A stretch of 64,000 bases of DNA from positions 344,501-408,500 of the forward strand of contig CALSFV010000060.1 in the NCBI GenBank assembly GCA_943737045.1, given 5' to 3'. Below the pieces are notes generated by a model. That model did no database searches and was not told the origin of the DNA. It was given only the letters and a program-made list of their open reading frames with translations. A program made the translations under genes and the position numbers. Numbering within the stretch: the first letter of the stretch is position 1; every line of letters begins with the position of its first letter. This stretch comes from Parapristionchus giblindavisi. Lineage: Eukaryota > Nematoda > Chromadorea > Rhabditida > Diplogasteridae. Of the stretch, positions 33,710-45,452 are shown piece by piece.

Positions 33710-36700
33710 ATGAGGTTGCTAGCGCCTTTCATTGTATTAGTAATCTTTTTCAATGGATTGTCGTCGCTGAGAATCGGTTAGTGTAAATTTTTTATGACAA
33801 AATACGTCTACATAAAATTTGACAGTCGGAAAACGTTTGATGATGAATTTATACTTTTCATTTTGAAGAGGTGAAAAATTGAAATCTCGCTAAAAAATTT
33901 CAGCCGTTTCCTCCGACGTTGACCTGGACGCGGTTCGGATTTTGTCATCCCATCTTTCGCCCACCTCGCACCTCATAGTTTATGAAGCCTTGCCTGCTTA
34001 TAACACCAGCGAATCTTGTGAGAATCCTTGATCTTTGATCTTTGATCATCCTATCGAAAATCATTCTACAGTATGCTCTGCCATCGCGGCGGGAGCCTGG
34101 ACGGCTATCCTTCCTCACCACTGGGTGTCACATCTTATCATAGCCTCACTCGCGACAAAGATTGGACTCCCGGCGATATCGATTACCGCGCCGAGACCGT
34201 AACTGAGATTTTATTGATTGATTTATTTAAGATAAGTCATTGAACTTAAAATAATATATAATAATATATATTTTATGCGGTGCAAAGGTAAAGTATAATT
34301 CCTGATAGATTATATGTAGTGGAGTACGCATAAATACGATGCTACGACTTAGGTAGCAAAGAAGAAAGTTGCAATAATATGAAAATTACAAAAAAATGAA
34401 ATGTCAAACCAATATAAACAAATACAGAATACATTGTGATGAAAATTTGCACAGGAGTATATTTGAATGAATTCCAGATCTCGAGCTCCTACCGTAACCT
34501 CTCTTCATCCATCGGTGCCAGTCGTTCCGGGACCCATCCATGCTTTGATTTCACAGTTCGCGACAGGCACAGGAAGTGGAGAAGTAGCGATAATGTATGA
34601 GAAGCCCGAAGGTAATTGGACATTTGTCGAACAGACGTTTTAATAATACATGCTGACATATATCGTGATGTGAACAAAGTTTACATACACGCCCGAGCAA
34701 ATTTAAAATATATTAACCTCTCCGCTCTGGCAATGCTCTCTCGCTTTCCTTCGAGAGAGCGTTGCCAGAGCAAGAGCAAAGTTCGCTTGGTGCTAAAAGA
34801 AGAAAAAACTTGCAGATATTGAATCAATCCAATACCTCCTTCGTCTTCCCGTCCAAGCATATCTAGTGAAACTGCCCGATGAAGGAAAAGACGACTTCAA
34901 ACCAGCTCTAAAACACGTCTCAATCAGACTGGGAGTTCCTCAGGTACTTGGCAAAAAATTTCGACCCTGGCAGGACTCGAACCTGCAATCTTCGGATCCG
35001 AAGTCCGACGCCTTATCCATTAGGCCACAAGGCCACATGTAGAAACTTGCAGATAGTCGTCTTTCTCTCTGCGCGCAGAATGACATCATTGCTGAGTCAG
35101 GCAGCGAACATGAATATGTGCACACCACACTATCACTATATTCTAGCCAATCTGGTTTGTTTCATCTTTAGTTCTCTATTTTGTCTACCTACACATGAAA
35201 AGTTTTTGAAAAGTAAGGGGATTTAATGTTAGTATTATTATTCTTATCGCTATTTATATCATTATTATCATTATTATTTCCAGGATGCCGCTACACTAGG
35301 TCTTCATAGCAAGCTAAATGCCTCTAGTCAGCACCACGGTGAGCGTAATAGTTTATACTAAAAAATAACTTGTGCTAATAATAATAATAATTTATGCATT
35401 ACAAAAATAGCTTATAATAGCGAATAATTGATATCGTGGTGAATTACATAAAAATACGATGCCACAACGTAGATAGCAAAGAAATAACAATTAATTATTA
35501 CATTTCGAGTAACGACAAATTAATACATTTTCGGAAGGAAAAAAAAGCTATGTTTTTTTTCAGATTCCTGTAACGTCACCACCTTTTCTCTGTATTCGCC
35601 TCGTGATTCTCGTGTGAAGAAGATTCGTTCGCTATTGAGAGATGGAGGATACGCACAGTTGCCTAAAGAGGGATTAACTGTTAGTGGAGAAAACTCTTTA
35701 ATTTAGATATCCTCTCTCGCAGCCGGGTAAAGCGAGAGAGAATAGTCACACAGTAATGTCAAATTAGCCTAGTGATCACTCTTGAAACGCTGCGCCAGGA
35801 GCATTATTCGCATGCGCAGAAATATCCAAACGGACTTCATTTCACGTTCTATTTATTGTTCTACATATTCTATATATTTCTATGCAGTTCAGTTCAGTTT
35901 TCTATACAGTTCTATACAGTTATTTCTATACTATACAGTATATAGTTCTATACGTTCTATATATTTATTACACTATTGCCTTTTCACTCATTCAATTTCA
36001 CAGGTTGAGCTATCCCTCATCTGGGATGCACTCAATCTCCTCATCGAGACCAAGGATCATTTGGGTATTAGAGGAGAACCCTCGTGCAATGAGAATATTG
36101 ATGAATGGGCACACGGAGAAACGATGATTGAATATGCGGAGAAGGTATTACTTTTTTTATTTATTTTTGTTATCACACATTATTAATAAATATGTGTGGG
36201 GAGTGTAATGAATAAATATTTTCACCAAAATCTCACAAACCAAAACTGTTTTGACATTGTGAAAGCTATTTGTTGCTTGAGAAAGTAGAAGGTATATGTA
36301 GAAAGATTTTCAACAGCTATTTTTCCATGGTGTATAAAATAGTTCTTTATTATATTAATCGATTTCAGTTAGAAATGTCGGGTGTCTCTGGTCCCCTTTT
36401 ATTCGCTCCTCGAACTGGTGCACGAATGAATGAGACTATCCACATGTGGACAACCACGAGCAGTGGAACTTTTGAACAGGTACGAGACTTTGGTTACGGT
36501 AGACTGTGTGCTAGATTACTGTAAGATAGGGATTACGGTAGTTTATGATATGGTTGGAGTTATGGTAGGTCAAGAACTATGATAAAAGTTGATAAATCTA
36601 TCATCGGAATAACTGCGAGAGGCTGCGATAGATTATTATACGACACATATGAAACATATTTCACTTCGCTTTTTTGTAACACTATGATGTTGTGATTGGA

Positions 36701-39700
36701 GAGAGATTTATATCGTCGACTTAACAATCTACGATCAAATCATTTAATGAAACAATTTAAATTTGTTTTAATATATCTGAAGTCAGAATCAGCTGAAAGA
36801 TTCAAGAAAAAAGTCATAGCGTTCAATTTTTACCTATTTTCATAGTAAAACGTCTGTTAGCTCTTTCTACCCATACACAGTCCAACCCACAATCATTATT
36901 TTCACAATTGCCAGCACTTTTTACTTTGCTTTTGTTAGCAACGACAATGCCAATCATCAAAGTTCGACTTGATCATTCATTGAATGTCCTTGATGTTCAC
37001 AAGATATATTATTTGATTTTGTGTTTATATATTTATTTATTTATTTGTTACAACCATGACAGGTGCGTCAAACAGCAACTTTTTTTGAAATTGAAATTAC
37101 GACAGACGTTTACCATGAAAATTGTGGAACGTTTTAATTTTTATCCTAGAAGCGTTCAGTAAATTCTGACAACAAGTTCAGAATCAGAATAGATCTTGAA
37201 AACAAATGCAATTAGTGAAAAACCAATAATCGGCTTTCCTTTTCAGACGGTCGACTGGCTCGTCTCTTCTGGCAAGTTTATCTCAAGTGTCCCTAACGAC
37301 ACAAAACCATCCACGTCCAACTACAAGAAGAAAACTCTAGAAAATCACACCCTGAGCGTTACCGTATACCTGGTACGTTCCGTTCGAGATATAGATTGGT
37401 TCAAAAGTTACCGTAATCTTCCAAGATGAGTAATCAATAATTTTCAGGAAGAACCATTTGTTATGAAGCGAGTACCGAAGAATGGAGAGGTACTGTAATA
37501 AAATTTATTGATCGATGCATTTACCGTAATCGTCGTCAGGTCTTCGAGGGAAACGATCGCTACGAGGGATACTGTATCGATTTGCTGAAAATGATCGCGA
37601 GCATACTCAAGTTAGCAAGGCAATTTTATTCTGGTACAGCTTCAACCAAATACAAATCTATTGTGAAGAGAGCCAAATATAGCATACACAAATGAAATTT
37701 CAAAGCAAAAATGAGAACATACTGAAGAAAGCAATATTTATTATTTTTTGATTTATTTATTTAAATTGCAGATGCGACTATGTCATTCACGAAGTGCCTG
37801 ATCGCACTTATGGAATCAAAGAACCAAGTGGAAAATGGAACGGAATGGTCGGAGAATTGCAGAATGGAGTTAGTCTTTCTTGTGGAAAATACGGAATATG
37901 CTTTTCAAATGATGATTCAGTAATTTTTGGATTGCATCCTTAAAATTAAATTTTCAATAATTATAAATGAAATTCGTTCGTTCCAGGATGCAGACCTCGC
38001 AGTGGCATCCCTAACGATTTCTTACAGTAGAAGTGGCGTCATCGACTTTACCGTGCCGTAAGTGATCTACCAAGAGATCAAAGATCAAAGATCAAAGAAC
38101 AACCTTGTAGGTACATGCACTTGGGCATATCAATACTCTTTCGTCGCACCGAAGGCACGACTTCTCCACTCTCCACGTTCTTGGCTCCATTGTCACCGAT
38201 TGTGTGGCTCTCTGTATTCATGGCTTATGTCATAACTTCTATAGTCATTAGTTGTTGTTCAAGGTATATATTAGTAATAATCATCTTCGTGTGGGTTTCA
38301 GAATAAGGTATGACAGAGACATACAGAATGAATGCATTAGGGTCACATAAACTTCAATATCACGGGGTTAAAGGTTAAATTAACAAAAGATGATGGGTTA
38401 ACAATGAAATATTAAATTACTCAAATTATTTCTTCGATCACAGCAAAAAAAATTCTCATTCTTACTTTACAATACCTGCGAACAACTTCAATTGGATAGA
38501 TTATGTTTTGTGTTTGGATTAGTGTGTCATTTTCATGATGTAAGCAAAAAGTACGATTTTTCACTTTTCATATTTCGGAAATCAATAAACTCAGAATCTC
38601 TCCTCACAAGATTCAAAATTCAATTAAATTATATATAAATTCAATAAATAATCAATACATTCAATACATTCAAATCAATCAATAAATTCAGAATCTCTCC
38701 TCATGAGAATGTGGAACGCGACGAGCAATTGGGCACATATCGATCGATTACGAATCAATTCACACTCCGAAACGCCTTCTGGTTCTCTGTCTGCAGTTTG
38801 ATGCAGCAGGTTCTCTGTTTCAATTCTCACTATAGATTTCCGTCGCGTATCAGCGATTTCGGTCGCGAGAAGAATTCCTTACATTTAGGAGAAATTAAGC
38901 AATATAATCTTTGCGTTTTGCTGAAATCTTTCGAATATTTTAATATTCTCTATTACTATCTTTCGTGTGCTAGACCTTTTTCGGTCTTGCTAAAGGGAGG
39001 GTGGCCTCTCTGAATGGCCTCCCTCTTCATTGTGCACACTGTTTCTCTGTTGTCTAACAACGAGAGAGCGTAGACCGTTGAAGAGGCCGTTGACAAAGGT
39101 GTAAAGGAGTCTGCCAAGAAAATCAAGTTGAGGTCATATAACTTATCTGATGCCTTCAATATCATTAACATAAGTGAAAAAAATTATTTAAAAAAATTTG
39201 AAAGAACTATACAGTGATCTGTAGTGCGTGATCTATGAACTTCCTAGTTTTATCGGCTTCGGCTGTGCATGATCTGTGCATATCGGAACGATTTATTGTA
39301 TCCTTTGTTTAAAAAAAGCATCTAAACATTTCAAAAAAAAATTTTTTTTTTGCTTTACATTGTCTAGTTACCCTAAATTAAATGATATTGGAGACAAATT
39401 TTTGAATGGCAGTCTCCCTTTAAGTGATGCGTCATCGTATAGTTACAGGACACATTCAGGGTAGTGATCTGTCTCCTCGTGCTGGCAGTGTCCGCATAGC
39501 CACTGCTGCTTGGTGGATGTTCACGCTAATTCTCATCTCGTCCTATACGGCTAATCTGGCGGCTTTTCTTACTACGTACGATTTATTTATTTATTCCATC
39601 AACTTCGTTTATTTTTGTTCAATGTATAGCATAAGGAAAGATAAATAAATATGTAAATAAAAACTACATTTTTATAAATATATTACTGGTAAAGGGGACG

Positions 39701-41462
39701 TGGGGAGATGAATTTCCGTAGCATAAAAGCGATTTCGTTTGTTTGAATAAACGGTATTGTTATAATTGCGCAACCTCCTGTTCAAACAATTGCTCATAAT
39801 ATATGAGAGGAATCGCGAGAAAATCGACCGTTTCGGAGGGTCCGCGGACATAGAAAATTCGACCCCCTGAAAAATTCATATTAAGTACTTTGAACGCTGC
39901 TCTATCGAACTGCGTTGGCCGAATTTGCATAACTGCTCTCATTTTCGATTTGCGGTAGGTCACAAAGTTGGCAGGTACGGTATTTTTTGCTCGAGTGCGC
40001 GTCAGAAAAATGATCATAACTCCGTTCAAAATAAGGATAAAATTTTTTTCAAAAAAAAGCATCGAAAGAGGAGATCATGGGCAATATTTACCAGTTGATG
40101 ACGTCATTTTTCGACCATGCGCCGGTGCGGGGCGGTCGGTTTTATGAAAAAGTGACGTAACTTTCCTAATCGGAAAAAGTGCACTTTTCTTCTATGCGCG
40201 TTTTGTTGCACCAATATGTGTCTAAAAATGACCCAAGTTACAAAGGATTTGAAAAATGGAAACAAAAAAAGCGTTGATTTTAGTAACGCGACCTCGGATA
40301 TGTCAAAGGAAAGAACTGCTTATTCATTTATCAAGAAGCAGCAAAGGAGATTAAATGACTCAAAAACATCCTAAAAAAACATTACGAGCTCAAAATACCC
40401 ATATATGACAGTTATTTGAAACACAAAATCATCAAGTTCCAAAAAATTTGAAAAAAAAAAAACATATTTTGCTTTTCCACGTAGAAAAAACGTTTCAGTA
40501 ATGTTAATTAATCTTTATAATATTTCTTATAATGTTTTTGAATATTTATGTTTTTGGAAGTGAAGGCCTACCTGCTCTTTGAGCCGAGATTTCCGCCATC
40601 GAGATTACACGCGCGCGCCCCAACTCCGCGCGATGTGTTGCCATAAAATGAACGTTTTCCAGCTCAGAATGACTCAAAACAACTTGTTTCATCATTCTTA
40701 GCACGAAAAAATTCCTTGGAACATGTTTTCTGTCTCTGTAAAAATCAGCAAAAGATTTGGATCGAACCGTGGGTCGAACCCACTAGGTGTTTTTAGAGCG
40801 GTACCTCTTTACCTCGACGTCTCGAATGATTTTGCTTATTTTATTTATTTATTTATCGTACACCGCAAGGGTGTTTCAACAAGTACAAAGTGTTCGAGTG
40901 CAAAAAAATATGTGAAAGAATAAAATTATTGAGAGGTGGGTGGATGGGGATGGGGGAAGGTGAGAGATCGGGGGACGCCCGTTTCGGCAACGCCCGTTTC
41001 GGCAACGAGTCATAAATCGGCTGGGACAAGGTCTATCGAAACAAAAGTTGTACCATTGTTATCAGTAGTGCTGTACGGTATGGTGCTACCGTAACCGTCG
41101 GGAATCGTGAACTGATTTTTTTTTAGTCGACCCATGACCCGGGGTACATGGTGGAAAATGGCCAAAGTCGAAAAATTCATGATGACCCGAGATCAAATAC
41201 TAGTTGCAATTATATCAATAGTGAGCCAACTTTTATCTTTATGGGTACCGTAACCTAAACTACCGTAATCTAGCTACCGTAACCTGCAATAATATTGCCA
41301 AATGCACTTCAAATCCCGGAGTAATAGTAACATAGTAACATGATACAACGGATGTCTTTGTAATATGTTATTTCAATGATAATTGTTTTCAATTGTGACT
41401 GATTTCTCTAATAAATGTATCTTATTTAACATTAGTTTTGACATTGTACTTCATCATTCCTT

Positions 41463-41518
<56 letters not shown>

Positions 41519-43997
41519 GGGAAGGTTGGGGGGGGGGGCTCACACTCGTTCTTTGTTGTTCGTTCTTTTTCCGATTAGGAAAGTTACGTCACTTTTTCAT
41601 AAAACCGACCGCCCCGCACCGGCGCATGGTCGACAAATGACGTCATCAACTGGTAAATATTGCCCAAGATCTCCTCTTTCGATGCTTTTTTTGAAAAAAA
41701 TTTCTATCTTTATTTTGAACGGAGTTATGATCATTTTTCTGACGCACACTTGAGCCAAAAATACCGTACCTGCCAACTTTGACCTACCGCTACTCGAAAA
41801 TGAGAGCAGATATGCAAATTCGGCCAACGCAGTTCGATAGAGCATCGTTCAAAGTACTTAATCTGAATTTTTCAGGGGGTCGAATTTTCTATGTCCGGGG
41901 GGTGGTCGAACCTCTGGCGATTCCTCTCATATGTACTTATTGTTAGAAAAAAAGTGATTGGTTCTTGCAACTTTCGCGAGATGGTTTATTACCAGTGGCC
42001 GTATGCATGAACAACGGGAAAACCGTTTTCCGGGAAAATTTGACGTCATTAGCGTAGGCGGAGTATTTTTGGAAAACGCATTCGCCTACGCTAATGACGT
42101 CGCATTTTCCCGGAAAACTGTTCATGCATACGGCCACAGATCTACGAATATTTCCAGTCGTCGCATGGCCTCGCCGATAGAGAATGCAGATGATCTCTCG
42201 AAACAGACAAAGATCAAGTTTGGGACACTCGGAAGAGGATCCACCATGACTTTCTTCAATGTTTGTCTCACTTTTCAACTCAACTCATTTTCTCTTTTTT
42301 TTTATTTTTCCTAGCCATATAATCAATAAAATTTTCCAATTCTAGACAAATTTCTGACGGTATTTTAATATTTTTGCGATTATGATCAAGGTCCCGTTTT
42401 GTTTTATTTTTTTTTCTTGAGAATCGTTTTATAAACATCAATGAATACTAATACCTTGTCGATAAGGAATCACGCGTGGACACGTATGAGAGAATGTGGA
42501 AGATGATGAACAGTGCTCCCGGATTGTTCGTGGATTCGAGTGCGGAAGGAATAGCAAGGTTATATTTAATTTATGAATTTACTTATTTATTTTATTTTAT
42601 TATTATCAAGAATAGAACAACATTTAGATTTTGAGACTCGAAATATTTTAAATAAAACGATCTTTCATCTTTTTCAAGGACTGATCTTTGATCTTTATCC
42701 AGGGTTCGTGGTGGTGATTATGCCTATCTCATGGAATCATCGATGCTTGAGTATGCCGTGGAGAGAGACTGTCGATTGGTCCAGATTGGAGGATTACTCG
42801 ATCAGAAGGGATACGGTATTGGACTTCCCAAGGGTACGGTAATGTTGAGCTTATGAATTATTCTAGTGAAAACGAAGTAACACCGAGTACTCCTTTGGAA
42901 ATATAACAAACTTTGTCTTTTCCTCGTAATTTTTCGAAAACTCTGGCGACAAATGGATGTTTCCATAAAAAAATAACAATAAAGCATTTTTTAGGATCTC
43001 CATATCGCGAGCCAATTTCCACGGCGATTCTTCAACTGCAAGAGAAGACGCTACTGACGGAATTGAAAGAGAAATGGTGGAAAGACTCGAGTGTGGTCTG
43101 TGATCGGCCATCTACAACAAAGAATGATGGTTGGTATAATTATTTACTTTTTTTTTAAATTATTTTATTTTTTTATTTTTTCTTGAAAAATTATTGAATG
43201 TAAAATTTAGATAAGATTTTTCGAATTTGCGGTATCACATCCTTGAAAAGCTTCTCTTAAATTACATGTTAATTTTTTTTAATTTACGAAAAATCAATTT
43301 TTTAGCGCATTATAATGCGTCCAATTCGATCTTTGATCTTTGCTCTCGATGAATTGTTTTTGCCCTTCAAGAGACCGAAACGGACTCGATCGCTGGTGTG
43401 TTTGTCCTGCTCATCTTTGGAATGTTGCTGTCCATAATCGTGGCTGTGGTCGAGAGAGTGAGAAAGACTTGTAAGGATAATAAGAATGGAAATAACCAAC
43501 AGGTTGGACAAATATTTTCATACTCATAAATTTTTTTAGCCTTCATCTTTAAATAAATAAAAAAAATATAAAATGAGACACAATTTAGCTATTTTTGAGC
43601 TATGAGCTCTTTCGAGTTAACCTATTCAGAATACCCCGTTCGAGAGAAGTCTATGGCTGGTGCTCCGTGATGCATTGTGGGAGAGATCGAGGGAACACGA
43701 GGGATTGAAGAGGACTATTGATACGCTTATACGGTAGGATGTTTTCCATTTTATTGGACACGAAAATGTCAAAGAAGAGTAAAAGCAATGTATCGATTTA
43801 GTTTGTCCACTCTACATTAGTATGTATAATACTAGTTTTTGTAAAAATGAGTTTATAAATGAGTTTGACACATTTTTTTTTCGTTTCTAATTTAATTTTA
43901 CAGACAAAACTACCAAGATGGTCGTCCCCAGGCCTCGTATGAGAACAATTACGCTATCGATTTAGCTGAAGCCAAAGAGGGAACGCCTAATCGATGA
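33710..43997 (+). CDS. ionotropic glutamate receptor subunit, kainate type
   Basis: Exons: 33710-33776, 33904-34017, 34072-34198, 34478-34611, 34816-34943, 35053-35154, 35284-35338, 35564-35679, 36004-36144, 36369-36479, 37247-37372, 37448-37489, 37540-37610, 37772-37868, 37987-38057, 38111-38263, 38692-38809, 39460-39575, 42158-42260, 42467-42558, 42703-42833, 42995-43129, 43372-43502, 43630-43733, 43904-43997. These give 892 residues, normal for the family, with continuous frame. Signal peptide [14 protein letters not shown]; amino-terminal domain to ~365; ligand-binding S1 ([28 protein letters not shown] with the agonist-binding Arg) at ~420-505; M1 near 525-548; pore loop SLMQQ at 587-591 and GSDLSPR; M3 [12 protein letters not shown] at 619-630; S2 with [26 protein letters not shown]4 at ~790-811. 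S2 wording favours kainate over AMPA type. Gln at the Q/R site predicts calcium permeability if unedited. A glutamate-gated cation channel at synapses. Confidence 0.93.
34695..34792. repeat. hairpin MITE, GAGCTAATTT family (receptor intron 4)
   Basis: GAGCAAATTTAAAATATTAA, GCTCTGGCAATGCTCTCTCG and the inverse CGAGAGAGCGTTGCCAGAGC. Confidence 0.65.
34962..35034 (-). tRNA. tRNA-Arg (anticodon TCG), antisense in receptor intron 5
   Basis: A 73-nt cloverleaf. The acceptor stem GGCCTTG pairs with CAGGGTC (two G-U pairs); the D arm is GCCTAATGGATAAGGC; the anticodon stem TCGGA/TCCGA encloses the loop CTTCGGA (anticodon TCG, reads CGA); the variable loop is AGATT; the T arm is GCAGG-TTCGAGT-CCTGC; the discriminator is G. 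A and B boxes (TGGCCTAATGG; GGTTCGAGTCC) are intact. It lies opposite to the host gene inside a 109-base intron (34944-35052), leaving only 18 bases on each side. Probably functional. Confidence 0.9.
39000..39107 (+). repeat. dispersed ~110-bp repeat copy (receptor intron 17)
   Basis: GTGGCCTCTCTGAATGGCCT to GAAGAGGCCGTTGACAAAGG, close to 11579-11699. Confidence 0.65.
39775..41945. mobile_element. ~2.2-kb foldback element in receptor intron 18
   Basis: Left arm 39775-40177 and right arm 41563-41945 are inverted copies of ~400 bp. Examples are GTCAGAAAAATGATCATAAC with its inverse GTTATGATCATTTTTCTGAC, CGACCATGCGCCGGTGCGGG with CCCGCACCGGCGCATGGTCG, and CGAACTGCGTTGGCCGAATT with AATTCGGCCAACGCAGTTCG. 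The interior has no transposase; it includes a tRNA-like fragment (~40760-40830), a dispersed repeat shared with 24770-24960 and a GA run. Non-autonomous foldback transposon. Confidence 0.8.
41465..41512 (+). repeat. GA dinucleotide microsatellite
   Basis: About 24 AG repeats followed by a G-rich run, inside the intron 18 foldback element near its right arm. Confidence 0.95.
41990..42138. repeat. palindromic MITE, GGCCGTATGCATGAAC family (receptor intron 18)
   Basis: Near-perfect 149-bp palindrome: GTGGCCGTATGCATGAACAA to CTGTTCATGCATACGGCCAC, inner arms ATTAGCGTAGGCGGAG and CGCCTACGCTAATGACGTC. It ends 20 bases before exon 19. Confidence 0.8.
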
Positions 43998-44024
43998 TCT
44001 ACATAATCTTCTTACTTTCATTAT

Positions 44025-44030
44025 AATAAA
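44025..44030 (+). terminator. polyadenylation signal of the glutamate receptor
   Basis: AATAAA lies 28 bases after the stop codon, followed by AT-rich sequence. A second AAATAAAT is close behind. Confidence 0.5.
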
Positions 44031-45452
44031 GAAATAAACAACATTAAATAAATATAATTTGTTCATTGCAAAATGGAATAAATAATAATTTCCGACTCAA
44101 AAATGCAATATTGCAGGCATTACAGACTTGTTGATTTTAGGTGTCGTGTATTTGATATCTTTAAAAATTCACCCTGCATTTGATCAATATTCATAGCATT
44201 TACAAAATTTTCGCCATTGTTATTACTTCACCATCCAGGCATCGAACTCCTCATCTCACACCCATTTGTCGAATAACTATGATGATCTACATGATCGACT
44301 TACTCTTATTAGTAATGAAATTTACAATAATAAATCAATATTATTTGTTCGTAGCAAAATAGAATAAATAATAATTAATTATTGGGGAAAAAATATAATA
44401 AACGACGATCACACTTTATCAGAATCTTCAAAAAATACAGTTATTGATAGGTTTCAGGAGACATTTTACAGGACAATAATAATGTTTGAGAAATCAATAT
44501 ATATAATATATTAAAGGTGTGCGAAAGAAACTGGGGATGTATTCTTGTATCCGTAGAAGAGTTCTAGCACGAACCAGACCAATCGATTGAGAGAGAAAGA
44601 TCATACTGTAGGTATCGATTGATAAAGAAAGAAGAAAGATTGAGGCATACTGTAGTTAATTTAAGCAGGAATTTCGGAAACTTATTGGAAATACTCGACA
44701 AGCAGTTGGTACATACAATCATACTCACAGACAAATAATAAGGGAGCAATTCAATCAATAATATTACAATATTCTACCGTAATCAATTCGCGGCGGGACA
44801 GGTGCAGCTATTGTGGTGTGGATACCGTAATCAAGCGAGGTGAGGGTGACAAATCGAGAAAGAGAAATTGATTAGGAAAGAATGTTTGATCGTTAAGTAT
44901 CGATTAAGGCAGTGCACGGAATAACAAAATTAGATTCGATGTGTCTCTTACAACGATTGGAAAGGAGGGATACGGTAGAATCGATCGAGAGCAAGTGAAC
45001 AAGGGTATACGGTAGATACGAATGTGATATAGAGAGAAAACAATCAATAAATCGTTGTATACTGTAGCCTAATATTGCCTGTGTATTCGTGTCAATGACC
45101 ATTGGAAAAGGGAAGAAGAGCACTCATAAAAGGGGGCGGGGTTAGATGAATGGATTATCGATTCAAAATATTGATTGAAAAAGAAATCAATAATAATAAA
45201 CAATACAATGCTAAACACATGTACATACACACAAAATCGTCGCATAATCTGCACAACTCTCGAATTGATCTTTGATCTTTGATCTGTAAACGGGATAAGA
45301 ATGAGATAGAATAGTAAAGAGATACAAAAGTTTCAATCAGCATAGTACATACAAAATACAAGCAATGGAAACATTAAGAGTACAGGTGGCCTAGTCAGAA
45401 CCAGAGCCGGTTTATGGTATTCGGTATACGGTATTCAAGTATACGGTAGGGC
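44031..45452. other. 3' flank shared by the receptor and SUP-17 unit 1
   Basis: Convergent gene ends. 44281-44380 repeats receptor 3' flank sequence (43994-44090: TTGCAAAATGGAATAAATAA and neighbours) and recurs at 51211 and 59287. The rest is the 3' flank of SUP-17 unit 1, rich in TACCGTA/TACGGTA strings, and is paralogous to 51300-52248 and 59376-60508. No gene seen. Confidence 0.5.

Noticed and set aside
35079..35154. Alternative acceptor at 35078 for receptor exon 6
   Set aside because: It breaks the frame; the acceptor at 35052 restores [10 protein letters not shown] and phase 0 on both sides.
40750..40830. Minus-strand tRNA-like segment with GGGTTCGACCC
   Set aside because: No consistent acceptor or anticodon stem could be drawn; treated as a degenerate tRNA-like piece of the foldback interior.
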